DNA of 6,317 nt from Hyphomicrobium sp. GTDB lineage: Bacteria > Pseudomonadota > Alphaproteobacteria > Rhizobiales > Hyphomicrobiaceae. How positions within the stretch are numbered: position 1 is the stretch's first letter; each line of letters starts with the position of its first letter. A model generated the notes under the pieces. That model had not been told where the DNA came from, ran no database searches, and saw nothing but the letters and a program-made list of their open reading frames with translations. Shown here piece by piece: positions 1-5,403 of this stretch. Position numbers and translations under genes: made by a program. The stretch lies in contig JAUVPN010000167.1 in NCBI GenBank assembly GCA_030598645.1, forward strand, positions 1 to 6,317, given 5' to 3'.

Positions 1-4
1 AAGA

Positions 5-865
5 CTAGAGTTGCCCTCTCAGCATGAGAGAATGTTGAAAGATCCGAACATTCCGCTCCTGGATCGCATTGACCAGTTCGAATGTCGGCAGCGACTGGCT
101 GGCGCTCGACGCATAATCGATCGTCGTTGCATAGCCGTAGGCGTCAAAATCCTCCTCGAACATCTCAATGACCTTTCTTGCGACCGTGGGCGTATAGAGG
201 CTTGTTCCGAAGTGAAAGGGCGTGTCGTTGAGCCGTGCGAGCCCCGGCCACGCAACACCGTGCGCCTCGATGTGCCGGACCAATTGCGTAACATCCCGCG
301 ACAGGTCCTCGAGCTTGATCACCAGGTTGTAGTTCAAAACGCCCGGCAGCAGCAGCTGATGCTGAAGCTGCCAGTGATGATTGGTGAACTTCGGAAATTC
401 GACCCGATAAAGATGATCGACGAACTCGGCAAACAGGGCGTGAAGATACCGCCAATCGGCACGGTAACGGGGAAAATCGAGATGCCGCAGGATCGGCGCC
501 TTCGGCGAAATCGATCGACACAACACACGATCCGCCCATGCCGATGCGAGCCGCCTGAATGGATCCCGCACCAGACAAAAGCGGAGATAGCTGCTTGAGT
601 TCAAGATCGCGGCAAGCTCGCCCGCAGACAGCTGCGACAGGGTCGGCACATCGAAAAGTTGCCGATCGTGGATTACCAGTGCCGGCGTCTTGGCCGCCAT
701 TTTAGTGTGCTGCATCGATCGAAAGTCGATGCCGCTGAGCGCAGCGATGGAATGCTTGAATGACGTGCACGCAACCTTTGGCGTCTCGACATAAACGAGC
801 GACAAGTCCCGCAGAACATAACTTGCATAATCCAATCGGCGGCGCTGTTTCTGAGTAAGCTCCAT
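5..865 (-). CDS. Carbohydrate-type sulfotransferase (sulfotransferase family 2), 286 aa
   Basis: Predicted PAPS-dependent sulfotransferase that would move a sulfuryl group onto a sugar hydroxyl. Near the N-terminus is a 5'-phosphosulfate-binding motif, VETPKVACTSFK (about residues 26-37); PKVACTS is the form seen in the HNK-1/chondroitin sulfotransferase-like branch of the Sulfotransfer_2 family. The 3'-phosphate-binding motif follows as LVRDPFRRLASAW (about 98-110). The C-terminal YTPTVARKVIEMF...DFDAYGY segment is also typical of the family. Length suits a complete single-domain protein; no signal peptide or membrane segment is visible, so it is probably cytosolic or peripheral. The ATG start is supported by purine-rich GAGGGG and GGAGGG just upstream. 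It lies 17 bases after the methyltransferase stop on the same strand, so the two are probably co-transcribed. The acceptor cannot be read from sequence; context suggests a surface polysaccharide or its lipid-linked precursor. Confidence 0.88.
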   Translation of the reverse strand: MELTQKQRRRLDYASYVLRDLSLVYVETPKVACTSFKHSIAALSGIDFRSMQHTKMAAKTPALVIHDRQLFDVPTLSQLSAGELAAILNSSSYLRFCLVRDPFRRLASAWADRVLCRSISPKAPILRHLDFPRYRADWRYLHALFAEFVDHLYRVEFPKFTNHHWQLQHQLLLPGVLNYNLVIKLEDLSRDVTQLVRHIEAHGVAWPGLARLNDTPFHFGTSLYTPTVARKVIEMFEEDFDAYGYATTIDYASSASQSLPTFELVNAIQERNVRIFQHSLMLRGQL

Positions 866-882
866 GCCCTCCGCCCCTCGCC

Positions 883-1479
883 CTAAAGCTTTTTCAACGC
901 GTGCATCGCTCCCACGGTGCGTAGAGACTGGAAACCGCCGCTTGCGGTCAAATCCTCGACAACGCGATGCGGGCCGCCTTTGCGATCTGATGCATCATCA
1001 AAGACCACGACCCCGCCAGCAACCAAGAACGCCGACCAGGCATTGATATCCGCCCGCACAGCCTCGTAGCGGTGATCACCATCGATGTAGAGCAACCCGA
1101 TAGGCTCCTGCCAGGCAAGTGCGGCCTGAGAACTCGTCAAATTGACGAGCGCGGCACGATGTGTGAACCCCGAAGCCAGCATGTTGCGATAATAGGCTTC
1201 GCGGTCGGCTGGTCCGAACTTGCCGCCGTAAACCCCGACATGGGAGCTATGCGGGTCCACCGAATACACCTTTCGATCGTCGTGTGCCGACTGGCTTGCT
1301 CCGAGACTGAGCGCGATTGTCGAGCGTCCGCGATAGCAGCCGATTTCGACGATGTCGGCGGGTGCTTCTCGCGCAAGGAATGTCTCCGCGTCTACCAGTG
1401 TGAGCTTCCGATCTTGTTCGTCGCACCAGCGCCAGTATCTGATGTAAAACTCAGTCCAGGTCGCAGACCTGCTCCCAAA
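883..1479 (-). CDS. SAM-dependent methyltransferase (Methyltransf_24 type), 5' end abnormal
   Basis: Class I Rossmann-fold methyltransferase. Reading the minus strand upward, the frame is open from a TGA at 1480-1482. It carries motif I VEIGCYRGRST (bases about 1320-1350), then VYSVDPH, then the family hallmark LLYIDGDHRYEAV and GGVVVFDDA, ending LKKL at a TAG. The only GTG/ATG/TTG start is the GTG at 1267-1269, but that would discard motif I and the SAM-binding glycines, so it is probably an internal valine. Upstream sequence (TWTEFYIRYWRW...) reads like real protein but has no ATG, GTG or TTG. An in-frame CTG at 1396-1398 has GGAAG six bases upstream and would give 171 aa. The gene therefore either uses a rare start or has lost its 5' end. 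A role in O-methylation of a sugar is inferred from context; the substrate is unknown. It precedes the sulfotransferase by 17 bases, probably as one operon. Confidence 0.72.
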   Translation of the reverse strand, partial: FGSRSATWTEFYIRYWRWCDEQDRKLTLVDAETFLAREAPADIVEIGCYRGRSTIALSLGASQSAHDDRKVYSVDPHSSHVGVYGGKFGPADREAYYRNMLASGFTHRAALVNLTSSQAALAWQEPIGLLYIDGDHRYEAVRADINAWSAFLVAGGVVVFDDASDRKGGPHRVVEDLTASGGFQSLRTVGAMHALKKL

Positions 1480-1521
1480 TCAATTCTGGCCTACTTCGCG
1501 TCTCGCGTATAGCGTGCAGCC

Positions 1522-2136
1522 ATGATCATTCATGCTAGGCGCTTGATCTTTGTTCATGTTCAAAAGACTGGCGGTAATGCCATTAGCACCGCTCTGAGCC
1601 AGAATCCAGATTGTGCCGAGAAGCATTTCTTCGCCCGCGATCTTCGCGAACGATACGGTACCGATGTCTGGAACGCCTATTTCAAGTTTGCATTCGTGCG
1701 AAATCCGTGGGACCGGCTGGTGTCCTGGTGGTCGATGGTCGATGCTCGACGAGCGGCCTTTGCGGACGGAATGCCACTCAACAAATTTTCTCGCTTCGTC
1801 CTTGAGAGGGCTACAACATTCGAAGAGTTCCTTGAAAATTGCGATGACGAGATCGTCGACGCGGACGGGCGCAAATGGATCTACCGAAATCAGCTGGACT
1901 ACCTGACGGACTCGTCGGGTCGACAGATGGTCGATTTTGTTGGCCGCTTCGAAACGCTTCAACAGGATTTCGACACCATCGCACGGAAGACCAATGGCAG
2001 GCCGGTGCCCCTTCCGCACGTTTACAGGTCGCAGCATCCCCACTATTCTGAATATTTCACGCCCACGCTTGCCGAGAAGGTAGCGCATCGGTTCGAACGC
2101 GACATCAACGCGTTTGGCTACGTCTTTGGAAGATAG
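1522..2136 (+). CDS. Sulfotransferase family 2 protein, 204 aa
   Basis: Second family 2 sulfotransferase, shorter than the first. The PAPS 5'-phosphosulfate loop appears as FVHVQKTGGNAIS (about residues 10-22, a PKTGGTS-like variant with Gln for Pro), and the 3'-phosphate motif as FAFVRNPWDRLVSWW (about 56-70). The C-terminal YFTPTLAEKVAHRFERDINAFGY segment matches the usual Sulfotransfer_2 ending and resembles the C-terminus of the sulfotransferase at 5-865, though the two are otherwise divergent. The ATG start puts the P-loop at the usual distance from the N-terminus; no strong Shine-Dalgarno sequence precedes it. It is transcribed divergently from the methyltransferase, with only about 40 bases to that frame's upstream stop, so any promoter must lie inside or very close to the methyltransferase 5' region. 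The product is probably cytosolic and complete. The acceptor is unknown; a glycan is likely. Confidence 0.88.
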   Translation: MIIHARRLIFVHVQKTGGNAISTALSQNPDCAEKHFFARDLRERYGTDVWNAYFKFAFVRNPWDRLVSWWSMVDARRAAFADGMPLNKFSRFVLERATTFEEFLENCDDEIVDADGRKWIYRNQLDYLTDSSGRQMVDFVGRFETLQQDFDTIARKTNGRPVPLPHVYRSQHPHYSEYFTPTLAEKVAHRFERDINAFGYVFGR

Positions 2137-2145
2137 CTCTTCAGG

Positions 2146-2159
2146 CCAGCATAGGCTGG
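2146..2159 (+). terminator. Weak hairpin after the second sulfotransferase
   Basis: CCAGC and GCTGG form a 5-bp stem around an ATAG loop, extendable by two G-U pairs, starting about 10 bases after the stop codon at 2136. It is followed by TTAAGTT rather than a run of T, so as an intrinsic terminator it is poor. The position is right, but the assignment is tentative. Confidence 0.22.
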
Positions 2160-2393
2160 TTAAGTTACGGTCGGCTACCCGCAAAAATCTAGCCGTGCCA
2201 CCCCGCATTCCAATCTAACGTGAACGACTTCCGGAGCCCATGATTACTTTCTGTGGACAAGGGTGCGCAGACTCATTCCTGAGTGGTATTATCATCGCGT
2301 TCCCTCCAAAGCGGCCCAAAGGTGTAGCGTGCGGCCGTTGCTGCCGCAGGTCGGCAAGCGTTGCTGCTGAACCAGTTTGTTGATCAAAGAATT

Positions 2394-2399
2394 GGGGGA
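2394..2399 (+). promoter_or_regulatory. Ribosome binding site deciding the GT2 start
   Basis: GGGGGA ends three bases before the ATG at 2403. This favours that ATG over the in-frame TTG at 2361, which has no comparable site and would add 14 residues ahead of the conserved MSRISVLMPVYN N-terminus. The spacing is short, so the site may act mainly through its 5' G residues. Confidence 0.55.
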
Positions 2400-2402
2400 C
2401 AG

Positions 2403-3425
2403 ATGTCGCGCATAAGCGTTCTCATGCCGGTCTATAACCACCCGAGTTACGTGGGACTGGCGATTGAGAGCATCCTTTCACAGTCTTTCGACGATTTCGA
2501 GTTTCTCTTGATGGACGACGGTTCTCAGGAGGAAACACGGGGCATCCTGCAAGAGTATAGCAAGAGGGATAGCCGCATCCGGCTTTATTTGCGGCCGCAT
2601 CGCGGCATTTGTGCAACTCGAAACGAACTATTGGCAGAGGCAAGCTCGACGTTTGTGGCTTGGATCGATTGTGACGATGTCGCCACCCCGGATCGATTGG
2701 GCCGGCAAATTGAGGTGATTTCTCGCGATAAGGATCTATGGGTTCTTGGTACCGCCGTGACAATGATTGATGAACGCGGGCGCCAACTACGAACGATCCG
2801 CCCGGTCCAAGGTGCCGATGAAGTGGCTCGTCAGATGATGCGAGCCAGCAAGGTGGCACAATCCTCCTCGATGATGCGCCGGGAACCGATCCTCGCTTTA
2901 GGCGGCTACCGCGCGGCTTATGAAACGACGGAGGACTATGATCTATTTTTGCGGATCTCCGAGCGTGCCAAGCTGGACAATATAGATTTCGTCGGTTTGC
3001 ACATGCGCAGCCACAGCGAGAGAGCGTCCGCCAAGCACAGCATCTACCAAGCTGCCCTTGCAAATATGGCCCAGGCGACCCATGTGCGTCGCGTTGCGGG
3101 TCTTTCCGATCCGACGGATATGCTGAAGGAACCCCCGGCGCTTTTTGACGATCCTATCCTTGACGATCTGCTCGGCGACACAATCACGATCTATCGCGTG
3201 CTAAAGTGCGTTGAGGAGTGGACTGGCGATCCCGCGGCGCACCTTGAAACGTTGGTGAATTCTAACATCCAGCGCAAACAACGTAGCGCCTTTCAGCGAG
3301 CAATCGTTGATTTGGTGCGGCGTCGCCCTCTTGACCTCATGAGCGTGAAGGCAATTTTGAAGGCCGCTACGATGGGACCAGTTCGCCTCATCCAACAGTT
3401 TTGGGCGTGGCAGCCGCAGCAATGA
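2403..3425 (+). CDS. Family 2 glycosyltransferase (GT-A fold), 340 aa
   Basis: Inverting-type glycosyltransferase that uses a nucleotide sugar to extend a glycan at the cytoplasmic face of the inner membrane. The N-terminal strand ISVLMPVYNHPSYV (about residues 4-17) opens the nucleotide-binding domain, followed by LLMDDGS (35-41). The metal-binding DxD equivalent is WIDCDD (87-92). A GGY and the acceptor-side TEDYDLFLR (about 176-184), with the catalytic ED pair, complete the GT2 core by about residue 215. The remaining roughly 125 residues are a tail without recognised domain and with no membrane segment. The start is set at ATG 2403 because of the GGGGGA upstream and the family's usual N-terminus; a TTG at 2361 would add 14 residues. 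The stop overlaps the next gene's start (ATGA), implying translational coupling with the sulfotransferase. Donor and acceptor sugars cannot be deduced. Confidence 0.93.
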   Translation: MSRISVLMPVYNHPSYVGLAIESILSQSFDDFEFLLMDDGSQEETRGILQEYSKRDSRIRLYLRPHRGICATRNELLAEASSTFVAWIDCDDVATPDRLGRQIEVISRDKDLWVLGTAVTMIDERGRQLRTIRPVQGADEVARQMMRASKVAQSSSMMRREPILALGGYRAAYETTEDYDLFLRISERAKLDNIDFVGLHMRSHSERASAKHSIYQAALANMAQATHVRRVAGLSDPTDMLKEPPALFDDPILDDLLGDTITIYRVLKCVEEWTGDPAAHLETLVNSNIQRKQRSAFQRAIVDLVRRRPLDLMSVKAILKAATMGPVRLIQQFWAWQPQQ

Positions 3426-4423
3426 AACATTCGGGTGCGAGAAACCATCGCATGGAATGGACGGCGAACGATCGCGCCGCCCAGAGCGCATCTGGGCGCA
3501 CATGCCTGTTGGTATTGGGCATGCATCGCTCAGGAACAAGCGCATTGACGGCAGTCCTAAATATTGGTGGTGCGGCTCTGCCGCATTCGCTCTTGGGGCC
3601 GCGCCGAGGCAATGAAGGTGGGCACTGGGAGCCAGAGCGTCTCGTGCTCTATCACGACCTGCTTCTGAAAGAGCTTTCCAGCAATTGGTATGATTGGCGA
3701 CCCCTTGAGATTGCGGGTCTCTCTAGCGACCGGCGGAGAAGGGTCACACAAGAGATCGGCGAGCTTCTCACGGCTGAATTTGGCAATGCGTCTCTCTTCA
3801 TCGTGAAAGATCCTCGCATTTGTCGTTTCACCGGCCTGTTCATCGACTCCCTGGAAAATGCGGGCATTGATGCACGCGCCGTACATGTCATCCGCCACCC
3901 ACTTGAGGTCGCAGACTCATTGATGAAACGGGATCAGTTTACGCAAGCGGATGGCGCGCTGCAGTGGCTAAGGCATGTACTCGACAGCGAAGGAGAGACT
4001 CGAGGACGTCCTCGGGTTTTCCTGAGCTACGAAACGTTGCTGGATGACTGGCGCGTTACTCTGGAGCGCATAAGCGAGTCTCTTGATGTTGCTTGGCCCA
4101 ATGCAACCGAGGACATTGAAAAGCAAATCGCGCAGTTCATTAGCCCGGGTCAGCGTCATCACGCGCGCACGAGTGACGACGTTGAGAGTGACCCTGCCTT
4201 GCGCTCTTGGATCGGCGAGACCTATTCGGCGCTGCTCAAGTTGGAGCAGGATCCTCATTCGCAAGACGCTATGTCAGCACTCGATACCGTTCGCCGAGAG
4301 TTCAATCGGGCCGCCCCCATCCTGTTTCGTCTGCAGTCCGAGCTAGCACCTGAAAGAAAGCCCCAAAAGCCACGCAAAAGGCAGTGGGAACGCGTCACCC
4401 GGCGGTTCGGTCTGCGCAATTGA
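3422..4423 (+). CDS. Sulfotransferase (Sulfotransfer_3 / COG3551-like), 333 aa
   Basis: PAPS-dependent sulfotransferase of a different subfamily from the two family 2 enzymes. The P-loop-like 5'-phosphosulfate motif is LVLGMHRSGTSAL (about residues 30-42), followed by the EGGHWEP segment (66-71) typical of this group, where GYWE-like motifs are common. The 3'-phosphate region is FIVKDPRICRF (126-136), then VIRHPLEVADSLMKR (156-170). The C-terminus ends in a basic, Arg/Lys-rich tail. The ATG at 3422 overlaps the GT2 stop as ATGA; a TTG at 3401 would add seven residues inside the GT2 gene, and another in-frame ATG lies at 3452, still ahead of the P-loop. No strong Shine-Dalgarno sequence precedes it, as expected for coupled translation. 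Pairing with GT2 suggests that the sugar added by the glycosyltransferase, or one next to it, is sulfated; this is inference. Confidence 0.88.
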   Translation: MKHSGARNHRMEWTANDRAAQSASGRTCLLVLGMHRSGTSALTAVLNIGGAALPHSLLGPRRGNEGGHWEPERLVLYHDLLLKELSSNWYDWRPLEIAGLSSDRRRRVTQEIGELLTAEFGNASLFIVKDPRICRFTGLFIDSLENAGIDARAVHVIRHPLEVADSLMKRDQFTQADGALQWLRHVLDSEGETRGRPRVFLSYETLLDDWRVTLERISESLDVAWPNATEDIEKQIAQFISPGQRHHARTSDDVESDPALRSWIGETYSALLKLEQDPHSQDAMSALDTVRREFNRAAPILFRLQSELAPERKPQKPRKRQWERVTRRFGLRN

Positions 4424-4452
4424 GGGGGCGGTGTTCTGTTCGGCCGGGTTCT

Positions 4453-4800
4453 TCAAGGGCAATCATAGCCAAGCTCCTCAAGAAAGAGGAGGTCCTCGCG
4501 GGTAAAGCAAGATGCCTCGTGCACCCGATGCCGCCCAATGCTTGTCGGCTCATTCACAAGATCCGCGGCTGCCAAGACCACAGCCTCGTCGCCGTCTACC
4601 CCCAAGAAGGAAAATATGCGCCGCACTTCGGCGATTGGATTTGCGACGAGATCCTCAAACCGCAGCAGCATGAAGTCGCCGTCTGGGAGCGTGGAAGCCC
4701 ATCGGAGTATGCGACGGTGCGCCGCCACCCAATAAGACAAGGAAACGCGCGGGGTTCTATCCACTGGCCGCTGCAGCAGCTCCACTCCCCACAACTCCAA
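4453..4800 (-). pseudogene. C-terminal fragment of a sulfotransferase (5'-truncated)
   Basis: About 100-115 residues that match the C-terminal part of Sulfotransfer_1/3-type enzymes: a helix YWVAAHRRILRWA, then FMLLRFEDLVANP, a family hallmark, followed by RRIFSFLGV and the terminal FTREDLLFLEELGYDC. The whole N-terminal half, with the PAPS P-loop and the 3'-phosphate RDP motif, is missing. The first possible start is a TTG at 4800, and an in-frame TAG lies three codons upstream at 4807-4809, so the truncation is real within this sequence. Recognisable homology begins slightly inside, near 4750-4780. An IS3-type transposase scrap starts about 20 bases beyond the break. It faces the intact sulfotransferase at 3422-4423, with 29 bases between the stops. 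Without its cofactor-binding half it cannot be an active sulfotransferase. Confidence 0.75.
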
Positions 4801-4814
4801 TTGGTTCTAATTGG
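4797..4814. repeat. Short inverted/direct repeat at a rearrangement junction
   Basis: CCAATT at 4797-4802 is inverted as AATTGG at 4809-4814 around a six-base loop; AATTGG also occurs as a direct repeat at 4799-4804 and 4809-4814. The element sits exactly between the truncated sulfotransferase and the transposase remnant. A second short inverted pair, GGCGC (4813-4817) and GCGCC (4832-4836), follows. These may be recombination scars or chance; nothing identifies them as the terminal repeats of a named element. Confidence 0.3.
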
Positions 4815-4820
4815 CGCTGA

Positions 4821-4877
4821 ACGCCATTTCGGCGCCATTACAATGCCGTGCGTCCACACTCCTCGCTTGGCTACAAG
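4821..4877 (+). mobile_element. Remnant of an IS3-family transposase (OrfB C-terminal tip)
   Basis: In this frame the DNA reads FRRHYNAVRPHSSLGYK, the highly characteristic motif near the C-terminus of IS3-family OrfB transposases (DDE integrase core, rve family). A TGA at 4818-4820 closes the frame just upstream, and downstream the reading passes directly into DUF1214-like protein sequence. Only about 17 residues survive, with no DDE catalytic triad, no OrfA, and no terminal inverted repeats recognised. It is a dead scrap marking a past insertion and deletion. Confidence 0.7.
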
Positions 4878-5060
4878 CTGAATGCCGATGGCGGGATTTC
4901 GATCCACATCGCCGAGAAAAAACCGGATGACGTTCCCGAGGAAAACTGGCTGCCGATCAAGCGCGGTGACTACAGTGTAGACGTTATAATGCGTATCTAT
5001 GAGCCGGACCTGGAACGCTACAAGAAATGGACGCCGCCGAAAGCGGAGCGGATTAAGTGA
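4872..5060 (+). pseudogene. C-terminal fragment of a DUF1214/DUF1254 family protein
   Basis: About 62 residues resembling the extreme C-terminus of DUF1214-domain proteins: a YKLNADGGISIHI segment (the family commonly shows LKYNADGS-type sequence), then ENWLPI, a strand with MRIYEPD, and a final KKWTPPKAERIK before TGA. The rest of the protein, which is normally several hundred residues with an N-terminal DUF1254 domain, is absent. It is open in frame with the IS3 transposase scrap upstream, so a GTG at 4848 could give a 70-residue chimera, but no good ribosome binding site supports its expression. The family is often periplasmic and its function is poorly defined. It is unrelated in role to its polysaccharide neighbours and was probably brought together with them by rearrangement. 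Confidence 0.65.
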
Positions 5061-5111
5061 TTTTGCCATGACCGCCCACGAAGCGGCACAAGGTCCTGCG
5101 CGATCCGTTGT

Positions 5112-5351
5112 TTGGCCTTCGATGTCCGCTTAGTGGTAACCGCAAACGACGAGCGTCCATGGGAGGACATGCATCTAATGGCGGCGTGCCGCGATAATGT
5201 TATCGCCAATTCTAGTTTCAGTTGGTGGGGGGCCTGGCTGAATGCACACCCAGATAAAACCGTAATCGCACCGCGCCGTTGGTTTCAACGAGAAACCATG
5301 CTGCAAAAGTCTGTTGTCGATCTCATTCCGGATGGCTGGGTAACATTGTGA
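5112..5351 (+). pseudogene. C-terminal fragment of a GT11 alpha-1,2-fucosyltransferase-like enzyme
   Basis: The 79-residue frame contains [19 protein letters not shown] and [10 protein letters not shown] (about residues 17-44), then [10 protein letters not shown] (50-59). This is the signature C-terminal block of glycosyltransferase family 11 (alpha-1,2-fucosyltransferases; L-galactoside-type acceptors), which is usually close to 280-300 residues. The N-terminal two thirds, including the HxRRxD GDP-fucose-binding motif, is missing. Recognisable similarity begins around base 5130; the frame upstream reads into unrelated sequence and reaches the TGA that ends the DUF1214 fragment. The TTG at 5112 is only a formal start. 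As a fragment it should be inactive. It indicates that the island once made, or was assembled from parts of, a cluster with a fucosyl or related deoxyhexose transfer step. Confidence 0.8.
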
Positions 5352-5365
5352 TGCTTTGCGTCACA
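5347..5365 (+). terminator. Hairpin overlapping the GT11 fragment stop
   Basis: TGTGATGC and GCGTCACA pair as an 8-bp stem (one G-U) around a TTT loop, spanning the stop codon at 5349-5351 in the convergent gap between the GT11 fragment and rmlA. No T-run follows on either strand, so it is at best a weak terminator, possibly useful in both directions for RNA stability. It is reported mainly because it is the only clear stem in the gap. Confidence 0.25.
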
Positions 5366-5403
5366 GTGAGATCATCTGGAGCACGAAAAAGCTTGGCGGC
5401 GCG

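Larger units (their letters stand above)
2137..2402. other. Intergenic region before the GT2 gene; no gene seen
   Basis: This 266-base gap holds no recognisable coding sequence. It contains a weak hairpin just after the upstream gene, a short inverted repeat ACTCA-TTCC-TGAGT at 2271-2284, and an AT-rich TATTAT at 2287-2292 that could serve as a -10 element, although no well-spaced -35 is apparent (TGGACA at 2254-2259 is too far away). The promoter for the GT2-sulfotransferase pair most likely lies here. The repeat beside TATTAT could be an operator, but that is only suggested by its position. Confidence 0.4.

Noticed and set aside
11..598. 195-codon open frame on the plus strand opposite the first sulfotransferase
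   Set aside because: It lies antisense to a gene with clear PAPS-binding motifs, its translation has no recognisable domain, and its openness follows from the codon bias of the opposite strand.
1267..1269. GTG as the start of the methyltransferase
   Set aside because: It would remove motif I of the SAM-binding fold, which is clearly encoded just upstream in the same frame, so it is more likely an internal valine.
1072..1512. 146-codon plus-strand frame across the methyltransferase
   Set aside because: It is antisense to the methyltransferase motifs (IDGDH, VEIGCYRG) and has no family-like sequence of its own.
1480..2208. 242-codon minus-strand frame opposite the sulfotransferase at 1522-2136
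   Set aside because: Its translation resembles no family, while the plus strand carries both sulfotransferase motifs. It shares the frame of the methyltransferase but is separated from it by TGA, and does not look like its missing N-terminus.
2422..3063. 213-codon minus-strand frame across the GT2 gene
   Set aside because: It is opposite a strongly recognisable GT2 catalytic domain, and its Cys/Arg/Pro-rich translation is typical of a shadow frame.
4384..4881. 165-codon plus-strand frame covering the truncated sulfotransferase
   Set aside because: The opposite strand encodes the sulfotransferase C-terminus (LLRFEDLVANP), and this frame starts inside the previous gene and has no recognisable domain.
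5018..5209. 63-codon minus-strand frame across the DUF1214/GT11 junction, with basic sequence around 5060-5120
   Set aside because: I considered a further transposase scrap in 5061-5111, but the translation matches no family I can name, so that stretch is left as unrecognised filler between the two fragments.
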